64,000 nt of DNA, taken from Paradesertivirga superstes (GTDB lineage: Bacteria > Bacteroidota > Bacteroidia > Sphingobacteriales > Sphingobacteriaceae). Location of the stretch: positions 372,001 to 436,000 of the forward strand of contig NZ_JBBJCN010000001.1 of assembly GCF_037622515.1 (NCBI RefSeq), read 5' to 3'. The notes beneath the pieces are model-generated. The model was not told the origin of the DNA. It did not search any database and was given only the letters and a program-made list of their open reading frames with translations. Positions 53,651 through 63,867 of this stretch are shown here, one piece after another (position 1 is the stretch's first letter; each line of letters opens with the position of its first letter). The translations under genes and the position numbers were made by a program.

Positions 53651-53795
53651 GATCATTATACTTCACACGATTCCCGTTGAAATTCCCGCCCTACCCCATC
53701 TCAACCTATTACTAATCAGCAACATAAACAATAACATCGACATAAAACAAGAAGAACTTTTAAAACTTTCCTGAACCCTTGGGAGTTATCAGAAG

Positions 53796-54452
53796 ATGAA
53801 AACCCTCTTTCTTTTATTTCTATGCTTTGTTCCGAGTATACTTTTCTCTCAGGAATGGAAACCTTACAAAATAGACGACTCGGTTCAAGTTTCGTTACCC
53901 ACCGATTTTACAAAGGTTGACACGCTGGGGCAAACCAGCTTTACAGCGAAAACTTCATTCGGTTATATACAGATTACTAAGCAGTCTGATAATCCTTCCA
54001 CAACTCCCGATATCGAAAAATTAAGACACCTGAACTCGTATTATGACAACTTTGTAAGCCGCATAAGATCATCTGCTAAGGATGGAAGTATCATAAACGA
54101 AAAGGATACCTTATTAGGAAATTTGCACGTAAAAGATTTCACATTAGCTGTAGACAGCGGAAGCGGGAAACAGCTCCGAAATATCAGAATATTACATGAG
54201 AACAGTGCGACCTATACCTTTCAATACCTTTTCCAGGATATACATGAGGAATATGCTGCTCCTGAAAGCAAATTATTCTTTGAATCTATCAAAATCCCTC
54301 CAGCAATAGATGTAGAAAGCCAATTTACATCGCCTGAGAACACAACGGGAGACACTCCCTCAGGTAACACCTCCATTTACATCGGAGCAGGATTAATTTT
54401 ATTAATTATTGTGGGAATACTATTTTATTTAAAGAAAAAACGCGGCGGATAG
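53796..54452 (+). CDS. Exported protein with C-terminal membrane anchor, unknown function
   Basis: A 218-residue protein with signal peptide (MKTLFLLFLCFVPSILFSQ), a soluble domain of about 150 residues starting KPYKIDDSVQVSLPTDF, a Thr/Ser/Pro-rich linker (SPENTTGDTPSGNTS) and one C-terminal helix with basic tail (GILFYLKKKRGG). The domain looks like a beta-rich fold found in small Bacteroidota secreted proteins. No function assigned. Confidence 0.75.
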   Translation: MKTLFLLFLCFVPSILFSQEWKPYKIDDSVQVSLPTDFTKVDTLGQTSFTAKTSFGYIQITKQSDNPSTTPDIEKLRHLNSYYDNFVSRIRSSAKDGSIINEKDTLLGNLHVKDFTLAVDSGSGKQLRNIRILHENSATYTFQYLFQDIHEEYAAPESKLFFESIKIPPAIDVESQFTSPENTTGDTPSGNTSIYIGAGLILLIIVGILFYLKKKRGG

Positions 54453-54498
54453 TAAATCAATTATTTCTATGTTTGAAATAGTTGATTAAATTCTGCAA

Positions 54499-56211
54499 AT
54501 GGCTAATAATTACTTCCGAAAAAAAACAATCGCAACTATTCTTACGGATATAGAGCAAGGCTTTACCGATACTGAAAACGCAAAATCCGGGATTACCCAT
54601 TTAAAAAAAGTTTTAGGTGTAAGAGACTTAACTTTTATGGGCATAGCAGCGGTTATTGGTGCAGGTATATTTTCAACTATCGGTCAGGCGGCATTTGACG
54701 GAGGCCCCGGTGTTACCTTACTTTTTATTCTAACCGCTATAACATGTGGATTCTCAGCATTGTGTTATGCTGAATTTGCATCAAGAATACCCGTTTCCGG
54801 GAGCGCCTATACCTACGCATATGCGTCGTTCGGAGAACTAATTGCATGGATTATTGGCTGGGATCTCCTGATGGAATATGCTATTGGTAACATAGCGGTA
54901 GCCATCTCCTGGAGTGAATATTTCACCAATTTGCTTGAAGGATTTAATATCTATATGCCTGCAAATCTTACTATGGATTATTTATCCGCAATGAGAGGAA
55001 GTGAAAAACTCGCACAACTGACCTCATCAGGCAATTTGGAAGAAATTACCGACACGGTAAAATATCAAGCTTTGGCCTGGAACAATGCACCCGGGTTTGG
55101 CAATATTAAATTTATAGCCGACCTACCAGCTCTCGCGATTGTAGTATTTATAACGTATCTGGTTTACATCGGTATCCGTGAAACAAAAAGAGCAACCAAT
55201 GCCATGGTGATCCTTAAAATAGCTGTGGTGATCGGTGTTATACTAATAGGAGCTCATTATATTACTCCCGCAAACTGGAGTCCGTTTCTTCCCAATGAGT
55301 TCTCAGGGGTTATGAAGGGGGTTTCTGGAGTATTTTTCGCTTACATCGGTTTCGATGCTATTTCAACAACTGCCGAAGAATGCAAGAATCCGCAAAGGGA
55401 CTTGCCTAAAGGCATGATTTATTCATTAATAATATGCACAGTGTTGTATATTTTAATCGCCCTAGTATTAACAGGAATGGTTAATTACAGTGAATTGCAA
55501 GTTGCAGATCCATTGGCATTTGTATTTAAGAGAGTGGGCCTGGATGAAATTAGTTACATTATATCAGTGAGCGCAGTTATTGCCACCGCCAGTGTATTAC
55601 TAATATTTCAAATGGGGCAGCCCCGTATCTGGATGAGCATGAGTAGAGATGGGCTTTTACCTATGGCATTTTCCCGTATTCATCCCAAATATCAAACCCC
55701 CAGCTTTTCGACAATAGTGACCGGCTTTGTCGTAGCCATACCTGCGCTGTTTATGAACTTAACAGAAGTAACTGATCTAACCAGCATCGGAACCTTGTTT
55801 GCCTTTGTACTAGTTTGCGGAGGAGTTTTGGTGCTGGAAAAAGATAAGAATATGCAACCAGGGCGATTTAGAATACCCTATATTAATTCAAAATACATTG
55901 TTCCGGGATTGCTCATCGCGGGTTTTATAGTTTTTTGGGGACCTGTATCGGAACTATTCCAGATGCAGGGAGACTGGCATAATTACAAAGATAATCTTCC
56001 GTACTTTTTATTTATCATACTTGCTGTTGTGATCGCATGGCTTTCTTTCACAAAAAACCTTTCCCTTATCCCGGTAATGGGCTTACTAAGCTGCTTTTAC
56101 TTGATGACCGAATTAGGGTATCAAAGCTGGGAAAGATTTTTGATCTGGTTGGCAATAGGTTTAATTATCTATTTTACCTATGGTTACAAAAATAGCAGAT
56201 TGAATGTATAA
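54499..56211 (+). CDS. APC-family amino-acid permease
   Basis: A 570-residue transporter with 12 or more helices. The consensus amphipathic region and helix 1 are typical (LTFMGIAAVIGAGIFSTIG), helix 3 carries SGSAYTYAYASFGEL, and FFAYIGFDAISTTAEECKNPQRD marks the cationic amino-acid transporter branch (YfnA/CAT-like). The extra loop near 155-195 and two added C-terminal helices fit that branch. Confidence 0.9.
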   Translation: MANNYFRKKTIATILTDIEQGFTDTENAKSGITHLKKVLGVRDLTFMGIAAVIGAGIFSTIGQAAFDGGPGVTLLFILTAITCGFSALCYAEFASRIPVSGSAYTYAYASFGELIAWIIGWDLLMEYAIGNIAVAISWSEYFTNLLEGFNIYMPANLTMDYLSAMRGSEKLAQLTSSGNLEEITDTVKYQALAWNNAPGFGNIKFIADLPALAIVVFITYLVYIGIRETKRATNAMVILKIAVVIGVILIGAHYITPANWSPFLPNEFSGVMKGVSGVFFAYIGFDAISTTAEECKNPQRDLPKGMIYSLIICTVLYILIALVLTGMVNYSELQVADPLAFVFKRVGLDEISYIISVSAVIATASVLLIFQMGQPRIWMSMSRDGLLPMAFSRIHPKYQTPSFSTIVTGFVVAIPALFMNLTEVTDLTSIGTLFAFVLVCGGVLVLEKDKNMQPGRFRIPYINSKYIVPGLLIAGFIVFWGPVSELFQMQGDWHNYKDNLPYFLFIILAVVIAWLSFTKNLSLIPVMGLLSCFYLMTELGYQSWERFLIWLAIGLIIYFTYGYKNSRLNV

Positions 56212-56275
56212 GTATTCTGGCATCTCACAATGTCTTTATAATTTCATGAACATCGTACTAAATACCAGATACTTT

Positions 56276-58252
56276 TCAGACAATTCTCTGCAGTTGAATA
56301 TTTTCGTGGTAAGAAACAACCAGTGGCACTTTCTCCACTGTTACAAAGCTCAAATCTAAACCAAAACCGCGTTCCTCTGATAAGCTCAAATGCTTCAAAA
56401 GGAAGTAATAATCCATAATCAGGCGTTCTCTGAACGATAATTTATTGGCTTTAGACATGATTTTTTCAAGTACAACAAATCTAAAATCGCCAATGATCTG
56501 ACGTTTATTTAACGAATCGTATCTACTTGTAATATCCACCTCTCCCTTTTTAACCAGCTCTTCCACTACCATCCTGTAAAGAACATTTATTCTCTGTTCA
56601 ACCCTGAATCCAAGTCGGAAATCTATTCTTATAAGTTTGCCCGGAACAAGAAACTCCACTTTGTATTCCAGTGTATGGGGTTCATCAGTTACATCCACGT
56701 GCACCAACCAGTAAACGTCGGCCCTTTTGGGCTGTTTTTGCAAGATAGAATAAATGATTTTAGACTCAATTTCCGAACTGAAATTAGCGCTTGTTAAGTA
56801 AACAAGCTGAGACGCATATTTTGGAACCGAAGAATCCTCACTCAGCTCTTTCAGAATAGGGAAATAATCGTCAATCTCAACAAATTTCACATACCTGTTT
56901 TTGATCTTCCTTGCAGACGACCATCCGTACATAACCGAGAAAAACAGTATCGAAAGCAACAAAGTAAACCAACCACCATGTAAGAACTTTGACAGGTTTG
57001 ACACAAGGAAAAGAAGCTCCAGCGATCCATAAATCGTAGCAAAAATCACTATCAAATAGGTGGGGAACCTTTTTCGCTGCAGGTATACACACATTAAAAT
57101 TGTGGTCATCATGAAGGTTAGAGTTATCGCTAAACCATAAGCCCCTTCCATATTAGCAGATTCTCTAAAAATCCCAACAACCACAATACAGCCCAACCAG
57201 AGCAGCCAGTTTATTGAGGGTACATATAATTGCCCTTTCCTATTGGAAGGATAATTAATTTTGACTTTAGGCCATAAGTTTAAACGGACAGCCTCTGATA
57301 TTAGAGTAAACGACCCGGAAATCATAGCCTGAGAGGCAATTACAGCCGCACAGGTTGCAATTGCAATACCAAATATCAAAAACCATCCTGGCATTATCTC
57401 ATAAAAAGGATTAAGTGCCAGATCAGTTCCCTTGTCCATTAATTTAGTGCCCTGATGGTGCCATAACCACACACCCTGTCCAAAATAATTTAGAATCAAA
57501 CAGGTTTTTACATAAATCCAGCTAATCCGAATATTTGAACGGCCACAATGTCCCAGATCAGAATATAAAGCTTCGGCCCCTGTAGTACATAGAAAAACCG
57601 CGGCAATGATATAAAGAGCGCCGAAATCGTTGTTACTAATATCAATAGTGCTGGCAATGATATGGTAAGCATAATAGGGATTTACAGCTTTAAATATCTG
57701 GGGTAAATCCACTACATAAAAAGCTCCCAGAAGAGCCATCATAGTAAACCATATAAACATTATTGGCCCAAAGGCCTTCCCTATAAATGAGGTTCCGAAC
57801 TGCTGAACAATAAATAAACCTGAAATTATAGCTAGTACAATCGGAATAGTCTGCAGGTTAGCATTATATATCCTCAAACCTTCAATAGCCGCAGAAACTG
57901 TGATGGGCGGAGTAATCATCCCGTCGGCAAGTAAAGATGCTCCCCCGATCATAGCTGGAATAACCAGCCATTTAGCGCGTCGTTTAACAAGAGATAACAG
58001 AGAAAAAATCCCGCCCTCACCCTTGTTATCCGCCCGTAATGTTATTATTACATATTTGATGGTAGTCTGTAGAGTTAATGTCCAGAAAATACACGAGAGT
58101 CCTCCCAGGATTAAATCTGTAGTAATTATCCTTTCACCAATTATGGCCTTGAAAACATATAAAGGGGAGGTACCTATGTCTCCGTAAATAATCCCTAAAC
58201 TTACCAGTAAACCTGCTGCTGAAAGTTTGTGAAGGTCTTTTTGATGTGCCAC
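56276..58252 (-). CDS. kup: Potassium transporter Kup
   Basis: A 658-residue KUP/HAK-type potassium-proton symporter with 12 helices. It has the signature GIIYGDIGTSPLYVFKA near the start, and GGIFSLLSL and DGMITPPITVSAAIEG in the pore region, followed by a 200-residue cytoplasmic domain. It is convergent with the APC permease gene and divergent from the T9SS cargo gene. Confidence 0.95.
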   Translation of the reverse strand: MAHQKDLHKLSAAGLLVSLGIIYGDIGTSPLYVFKAIIGERIITTDLILGGLSCIFWTLTLQTTIKYVIITLRADNKGEGGIFSLLSLVKRRAKWLVIPAMIGGASLLADGMITPPITVSAAIEGLRIYNANLQTIPIVLAIISGLFIVQQFGTSFIGKAFGPIMFIWFTMMALLGAFYVVDLPQIFKAVNPYYAYHIIASTIDISNNDFGALYIIAAVFLCTTGAEALYSDLGHCGRSNIRISWIYVKTCLILNYFGQGVWLWHHQGTKLMDKGTDLALNPFYEIMPGWFLIFGIAIATCAAVIASQAMISGSFTLISEAVRLNLWPKVKINYPSNRKGQLYVPSINWLLWLGCIVVVGIFRESANMEGAYGLAITLTFMMTTILMCVYLQRKRFPTYLIVIFATIYGSLELLFLVSNLSKFLHGGWFTLLLSILFFSVMYGWSSARKIKNRYVKFVEIDDYFPILKELSEDSSVPKYASQLVYLTSANFSSEIESKIIYSILQKQPKRADVYWLVHVDVTDEPHTLEYKVEFLVPGKLIRIDFRLGFRVEQRINVLYRMVVEELVKKGEVDITSRYDSLNKRQIIGDFRFVVLEKIMSKANKLSFRERLIMDYYFLLKHLSLSEERGFGLDLSFVTVEKVPLVVSYHENIQLQRIV

Positions 58253-58441
58253 CGATCTTTTTCTAACTTGGGCTCAAATGTACAATTTGACACTCAATAA
58301 ACAAAGCTGATAATCAGCGCACATTATATGAATTAACGGTATGGTATTTGAGTGTTAAAAAGTGTTAAATACCCTAATTAACACTCGAAAAATAAAGTTT
58401 ATAAATAATTTATCTTTAAATTTGTTTTATTCCATTATTAG

Positions 58442-58999
58442 ATGAAAAAACTCTACTCACTTATTATTTTATTTAGCTTTTTATTAATGAGTGCCCATGC
58501 GGCTTTCGTTAGTAAAAATGATCTATTTAAAAGAGTAGAAGGTATTCCTGATTCTTTAAAAAAAAGCAGTCCGAAATCTATTTCAAAAATCACAGATACA
58601 AGGCCCGGAAAGCCATCAGCAGTAAAATCTGTAAAAATTAACATCATCCCATTTAAACCCTCTTATATCCGGACAATTCCGGCATCAGGCAATACTACTC
58701 AATCAACAAAAAACTCAGCTTCGTCTGCTGATCTTAAGGTGCTGAGCAACGTAAAAGTTTACCCAAACCCGGTTTCGGACCATTTGAATCTGTCATATTT
58801 TGTGAACAAAGATTCAAATGTTACCATAAAAATCATGGATATTTTAGGTAATGAAATCACCACTTTATTATCGCAACGTTTACCCGCGGGTGAACAAATA
58901 AATTCATTTCCTATTTCATCTTCACTCAACAGCGGGTACTATTTCATCCGGCTTATTGTTGGTAATGAAACTATCATAAAGAGAATTTCCATCCTGTAA
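58442..58999 (+). CDS. Secreted protein with type IX secretion sorting domain
   Basis: A 185-residue protein with a signal peptide (MKKLYSLIILFSFLLMSAHA), a short Ser/Lys/Pro-rich linker region and a C-terminal T9SS type A sorting domain over about residues 104-185. The domain shows VKVYPNPVSDHLNLSY, IMDILGNEI and LNSGYYFIRLI, with a final KRISIL. There is almost no passenger domain, so it may be a stub, an adhesin fragment or a small surface protein. Confidence 0.88.
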   Translation: MKKLYSLIILFSFLLMSAHAAFVSKNDLFKRVEGIPDSLKKSSPKSISKITDTRPGKPSAVKSVKINIIPFKPSYIRTIPASGNTTQSTKNSASSADLKVLSNVKVYPNPVSDHLNLSYFVNKDSNVTIKIMDILGNEITTLLSQRLPAGEQINSFPISSSLNSGYYFIRLIVGNETIIKRISIL

Positions 59000-59036
59000 A
59001 ATTTATTAAGCCTGTTTATTAATATATCTTCGTGGC

Positions 59037-59648
59037 ATGAAAATCATTGCTGTCGGGCGAAATTATGCTAAGCACGCCAAAGAATTAAATAACGACATTC
59101 CAGGTTCTCCTGTTATTTTCATGAAACCCGATACGGCGGTTTTAAAAGATAACAAACCCTTTTACATACCTGATTTCTCTGAAGAAATACATCATGAAAT
59201 TGAACTGGTTCTAAAAATATCAAAAGAAGGAAAACACATTTCTGAAAAATTTGCATCTTCTTATTTTGATGAAATCGGACTGGGGGTTGACTTTACCGCC
59301 CGTGATATCCAACAAAAACATAAGGAAAAAGGATTGCCGTGGGAACTGGCCAAATCTTTTGATAATTCAGCTCCTGTAAGCCGGTTTGTAAACAAATCAA
59401 CCTTTAATGACCTATACAATATTAATTTCCATCTGGATGTTAATGGTAAAACTGTACAAATTGGAAACACAAAAGACCTGCTATTTTCGTTTGAAAAGTT
59501 AATAGTGTTTATTTCTCAATATATAACCCTTAAAAAAGGCGACTTAATTTTTACCGGAACTCCTGAAGGAGTAGGAAGAATAGTTATTGGAGATAAGTTA
59601 ACTGGGTACATAGAAAAAGAAAAACTACTTGACTTTGAGATTAAATAG
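59037..59648 (+). CDS. Fumarylacetoacetate hydrolase-family protein
   Basis: A 203-residue protein of the FAH fold in its short form. It has the opening IIAVGRNYAKHAKEL, metal-binding Glu54 and Glu56 (HHEIELVLK) and Asp85 in GVDFTARD, and the closing ILTGTP-like TGTPEGVG. Members are decarboxylases or acylpyruvate hydrolases, such as oxaloacetate decarboxylase. It overlaps the M23 peptidase gene by 20 bases. Confidence 0.9.
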   Translation: MKIIAVGRNYAKHAKELNNDIPGSPVIFMKPDTAVLKDNKPFYIPDFSEEIHHEIELVLKISKEGKHISEKFASSYFDEIGLGVDFTARDIQQKHKEKGLPWELAKSFDNSAPVSRFVNKSTFNDLYNINFHLDVNGKTVQIGNTKDLLFSFEKLIVFISQYITLKKGDLIFTGTPEGVGRIVIGDKLTGYIEKEKLLDFEIK

Positions 59649-61362
59649 AAAAAAAATCATATTTATAATTCTAAACCTGATTCTTAATCAAAATTTATAT
59701 TCACAGGATACTTTAAAAAGCATTTCGTATCCTCAGGGGTTCCGCCCTCCCCTTGATTTATCCCCATCTCTGACAGGTTCTTTTGGGGAAATAAGGAGCA
59801 ATCATTTTCATTCCGGGCTTGATTATAGAACCAATCAACGGGAAGGTTATCCCGTTTTTGCTGTCGCAGATGGCTATATATCGAGACTGAGGGTTCAGAT
59901 TGGGGGTTTTGGAAATGCGGTCTACATAAATCATCCTAATGGCTACACCTCTGTTTATGCGCATTTACAACGCTTTAATACGAGAATATCTCAAACTGTT
60001 AAAGATTTACAGTACAGAAGACAATCATTTGATGTGGATTTTCCGCTTGCTTCTATCGAAATCCCAGTAAAAAAAGGGGATATTATTGCATGGTCAGGTA
60101 ATACAGGAAGCTCCGGCGGCCCTCATCTGCATTTCGAACTGCGCGATACAAAAACAGAAGAAACCATTAACCCGCAACTTTTTGGCATTAAAATTCCGGA
60201 CAACGTTAAACCAATTCTTACAGGGTTGTATATGTACCGCATTGATCAAAATCCGTTCTCTGAAAATACCAACAACCAATATTTTCAGGTAACCGGGTCG
60301 AATGGAACCTATTTATTGAATAAAAACCCCGTAATCAATTTTAATAATCAAGTGGGTTTTGGGATAAGTGTTTATGACCAGCAAACACCCGGAGGGAACA
60401 AAAACGGAGTTTACTCCATTGAACTTCTTCTAGACGGAAAAACTATTTACACCTCAGTGCTTGAAAAATTTTCTTTTGAAAATAGCCGTGCAATAAATGC
60501 TCACATTGATTATCCGGCATTGATATCTTCCAACAGAACCATTCAGAAAAGTATTGTAGAACCAGGAAATCCATTAGCTATTTATAAAGAGGTAAAAAAC
60601 AACGGTATCATCTCCTTGTCGGATGATGCAATACATCAGCTGCAGTACATCGTCAAAGATGTAAAAGGAAATACGAGCAGGTTAAATTTCGCGATACAAA
60701 GGAATATTAAATCTGTTATTCCTCAGAAAAGAGCGGAAGGGATAAAACTGTTTAGGTTCACTGATTCCACCGATTATATAACCGATAAAATGAAAGTCGC
60801 GATCCCAAAAGGAGCCTTATATAGCGACATCGACTTAAAATATTCGGTTAATGGCCGTGTGCCTGCTGGAGGGTATTCCTTCATCCATAATATTCACACA
60901 CGTTTAATTCCAGTGCATAAAAATTATCATTTATGGATAAAACCAGATGTCTCTATGTCCGAAGAGCTCATGGGAAAAGCTGTAATCGTCGATGCCCGTG
61001 GCATCTATCAGGGTGGAGTTTACGAAAATGGGTATATTAGAGCCAGCCCAAAAGCTTTCGGAAGCTTTTTTATTAAAGCTGATACAGCGGCCCCGGTTAT
61101 CCGGCCTGCTAATATTTCTGATGGAAAATCAATGGCCGGCATTAGTAAAATTATTTTAAAGCTATCGGATAATTTGGCGGGCATTCGTTCTTTTAAAGGA
61201 ACTATAGACGGCCAATGGGTTCTTTTCGAGTATGATTTTAAAACATCTACTTTATGGCATACATTTGAAGAGAGTTTGAGCCCGGGAAGACATCATTTGC
61301 AGTTTACTGCGACAGACATGAAACTCAACACCAGTACATATAACGCAACTTTTTATAAATAA
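59629..61362 (+). CDS. M23-family peptidoglycan metallopeptidase
   Basis: A 577-residue exported LytM-type peptidase. The zinc site is complete: His61 and Asp65 in HSGLD, His112 in YAHLQ, and His166/His168 in HLHFEL. The remaining 390 residues are beta-rich Ig-like domains. It probably cuts peptide cross-links in the wall. The start is a TTG at 59629 inside the FAH gene; it gives a signal peptide ending NLYSQ, and no ATG lies in the first 40 codons. Confidence 0.9.
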   Translation: MTLRLNRKKIIFIILNLILNQNLYSQDTLKSISYPQGFRPPLDLSPSLTGSFGEIRSNHFHSGLDYRTNQREGYPVFAVADGYISRLRVQIGGFGNAVYINHPNGYTSVYAHLQRFNTRISQTVKDLQYRRQSFDVDFPLASIEIPVKKGDIIAWSGNTGSSGGPHLHFELRDTKTEETINPQLFGIKIPDNVKPILTGLYMYRIDQNPFSENTNNQYFQVTGSNGTYLLNKNPVINFNNQVGFGISVYDQQTPGGNKNGVYSIELLLDGKTIYTSVLEKFSFENSRAINAHIDYPALISSNRTIQKSIVEPGNPLAIYKEVKNNGIISLSDDAIHQLQYIVKDVKGNTSRLNFAIQRNIKSVIPQKRAEGIKLFRFTDSTDYITDKMKVAIPKGALYSDIDLKYSVNGRVPAGGYSFIHNIHTRLIPVHKNYHLWIKPDVSMSEELMGKAVIVDARGIYQGGVYENGYIRASPKAFGSFFIKADTAAPVIRPANISDGKSMAGISKIILKLSDNLAGIRSFKGTIDGQWVLFEYDFKTSTLWHTFEESLSPGRHHLQFTATDMKLNTSTYNATFYK

Positions 61363-61366
61363 GAAC

Positions 61367-61831
61367 ATGGCAGAATTAAAAGAAGGCGATATTGCGCCAA
61401 AGTTTACCTCAAAAGATCAGAACAGTAATACAATATCTTTAAGTGATTTTGCGGGCAAAGAAGTGATTTTGTATTTCTATCCAAAAGATGATACTCCAGG
61501 ATGCACCGTGGAAGCCTGCAATTTTCGTGACAATTATCAATCATTGCAGCAGCAGGGATATAGTGTCATTGGTGTTAGTACAGACGATGAGAAATCTCAT
61601 CAAAAATTTATCAATAAATACCAGCTTCCATTTACTTTGATTTCTGATACAGACAAAACTATTGTAGAAGCTTACGGAGTATGGGTTGAGAAAAACATGT
61701 ATGGCAAAAAATACATGGGAACAGCAAGAAAAACCTTTATAATTGATAAAGAAGGAATTATAAAAAAGATCATTGATAAAGTAGATACTAAAGAAGCCTC
61801 GAAACAGGTTCTGGACCTCCTTAGTACCTAG
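61367..61831 (+). CDS. bcp: Thioredoxin-dependent peroxiredoxin Bcp
   Basis: A 154-residue PrxQ-type peroxidase that reduces peroxides with thioredoxin. The peroxidatic Cys46 and resolving Cys51 are five apart (PGCTVEAC), the atypical 2-Cys layout. It starts four bases after the M23 gene stop and is convergent with the OmpA-family gene. Confidence 0.94.
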   Translation: MAELKEGDIAPKFTSKDQNSNTISLSDFAGKEVILYFYPKDDTPGCTVEACNFRDNYQSLQQQGYSVIGVSTDDEKSHQKFINKYQLPFTLISDTDKTIVEAYGVWVEKNMYGKKYMGTARKTFIIDKEGIIKKIIDKVDTKEASKQVLDLLST

Positions 61832-61864
61832 GACATAAAGTAAGTATTTGGTACTATCAATTAC

Positions 61865-63853
61865 TTATTTCCTTTTCAAAACTGAAGATAGCGTAATACT
61901 ACCGGTACCGGCGACAGGATTTATTTTAACAACTTTAAACTCTGTACGCCGGTTCAGCTGATGTTCTCTAAAGGAGCATTTCGCACCCTCGCCGCAACGG
62001 TTAAGTAACTCGGATTCGCCCAAACCAAGCGCGGTAAGTCTTGATGAACCAACTCCTTTATCCTTCAGGTAATTAATCGCCGACTCAGCCCGCTTCTGTG
62101 AAAGCCATTTATTATAAACTGCTTTACCCCTGGCGTCAGTATGTGATCGCATTTCGATATTTATATTTGGCATATTAAACATAAAGGATGCTACTTTATT
62201 CAATTCATTAGCTGCATCTGGCCTGATATTCCATTTATCGAAATTATAATATATATTTTGAAGCTTAACCATATAGGTATCGTCCTGAGAACGCTCAAGT
62301 TCAAACTTCACATTAAAAACTGTCGATTCGAATAATCCACGAGTAGAGATTGCCCCTTCTTGCTTTGAATAATATCTGGCCTCGTTACCTGTCACAACAT
62401 ATTCCATATCCGGAGATAAATCGAAACGGAATTTACCCTGGGAATCCGAAATTGAAGAAAGCTGCTGGCCGGAAGTTTTATTCAAAAGAATGACTTCAAC
62501 GTTACTTAGAATTGCACCTGTTGATTTGTCAATAACTTCACCTTCCACAGCAAAAAATAAAGCTTTCTTTTGCGGCGGAGCTATAGAAAATGTATAAATA
62601 TCATCTGAGCCCATACCACCTTTGCGGTTCGAAGACATATACCCGTTCAGGTCGTCTGTAAAAAGTATTCCGAAATCATCATAGGATGAATTAAATGGTG
62701 CTTTCAAATTCTCGGCAACGGCGAAGTTACTTAAGGATCCTTCAGCAGTGAAAATATCAAGCCCACCCATGCCAATATGCCCCTTAGAGGCAAAATAAAA
62801 AGCTCCGTCTTTCTGTAAAACAGGAAAAACATCTTGTTCCGAAGTATTGATATTGGGTCCGCAGTTTACCGGTTTACCCCATGAACCATCGGATTGCTTT
62901 TGCGATGCATAAATATCCATTCCGCCTAATCCTCCTGGCATATCTGAAGCGAAATACAATATATCCCCATTAGGTGACAAAGCCGGATGCTGAATAGAAT
63001 ATTCATCATCATTTAAATGAATAGGTTTTGGAACCGACCAATCAAGTCCTTTTTTATACGCAACATAAATTCTTTTTTTAAGAAATGTGACTTTCTCCTT
63101 TTTGCGCTTTTCCGATTCGGTAACAGTAAAATAGACAGTATCTGCATTGGCCGTAAAAACCGGCACACCTGTATGCGATTCCTGATTTAAAACCGGCATT
63201 AAAGTCACTTTAAAACCTTCATTAAGTTTTGCAGCTTGATATAATTTCAGGTAAGGATTTCCTGTCCAGCCATAAATCACTTCTTTCTTTTTATTTCCGG
63301 TACCTTTCACGAACCACCTGTCGGATGTAAATACAAGATCATTTTTAAATTTCACCGGCGAGAAATCAGAATTTTCGCTGTTTAATGTCGCAGCATTTTC
63401 AACATTAACGTCCGGATCCGGATTTTCCGCCCACATTCTCGCAACGTCTGATGAGTTTGCAAGCCTGGTAGCCTCTTCTAAATTTTCCGGCAACTTTTGA
63501 CCATACAGAATATAATTCTTCTTTGCCTCTTCGAACTTTCCATTTAATTTAAGTGCATCGGCATAATGCTTATAATTTATTGCATTGGCATCCGGATAGG
63601 TAAGTACTTTAGCGTAGGCTCTTTCTGAACCCTCAGGATCGTTAATAAAACGATAACAATCTGCAAGCTTTTGCGCTACTTCTAAGCTTGGTTTTGTTTG
63701 CATTATCTTTTCATAAATCGACAATGCGAGTTTAAAATCATAGCTTTCATAATATTTATTAGCCCGCAGTATATTATCCGAAAATATATTTCCCGGAGAA
63801 AAATAAGCTACTGAACAAACTAAAAATGCCAGAATTATCTTTCTATATTTCAT
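61865..63853 (-). CDS. OmpA-family protein with TPR and WD40-like repeats, PorE/T9SS type
   Basis: A 662-residue periplasmic protein. It has a signal peptide, TPR-like helices (residues about 25-130), PD40/WD40-like blades (HPALSPNGDILYFASDMPGG near 290 and SYDDFGILFTDDLNGYMSSN), a carboxypeptidase-regulatory-like domain (about 440-530) and a C-terminal OmpA peptidoglycan-binding domain (IEMRSHTDARGKAVYNKWLS). This architecture matches T9SS-associated PorE-like proteins encoded next to PorP/SprF, and a PorP-like gene ends 15 bases upstream. Confidence 0.88.
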   Translation of the reverse strand: MKYRKIILAFLVCSVAYFSPGNIFSDNILRANKYYESYDFKLALSIYEKIMQTKPSLEVAQKLADCYRFINDPEGSERAYAKVLTYPDANAINYKHYADALKLNGKFEEAKKNYILYGQKLPENLEEATRLANSSDVARMWAENPDPDVNVENAATLNSENSDFSPVKFKNDLVFTSDRWFVKGTGNKKKEVIYGWTGNPYLKLYQAAKLNEGFKVTLMPVLNQESHTGVPVFTANADTVYFTVTESEKRKKEKVTFLKKRIYVAYKKGLDWSVPKPIHLNDDEYSIQHPALSPNGDILYFASDMPGGLGGMDIYASQKQSDGSWGKPVNCGPNINTSEQDVFPVLQKDGAFYFASKGHIGMGGLDIFTAEGSLSNFAVAENLKAPFNSSYDDFGILFTDDLNGYMSSNRKGGMGSDDIYTFSIAPPQKKALFFAVEGEVIDKSTGAILSNVEVILLNKTSGQQLSSISDSQGKFRFDLSPDMEYVVTGNEARYYSKQEGAISTRGLFESTVFNVKFELERSQDDTYMVKLQNIYYNFDKWNIRPDAANELNKVASFMFNMPNINIEMRSHTDARGKAVYNKWLSQKRAESAINYLKDKGVGSSRLTALGLGESELLNRCGEGAKCSFREHQLNRRTEFKVVKINPVAGTGSITLSSVLKRK

Positions 63854-63867
63854 CTGTACTGGATGAT

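Noticed and set aside
56212..56275. Imperfect GTATTCTGG / CCAGATAC inverted repeat between the permease and kup
   Set aside because: Stem has an unpaired base and a long loop; too weak to call a terminator.
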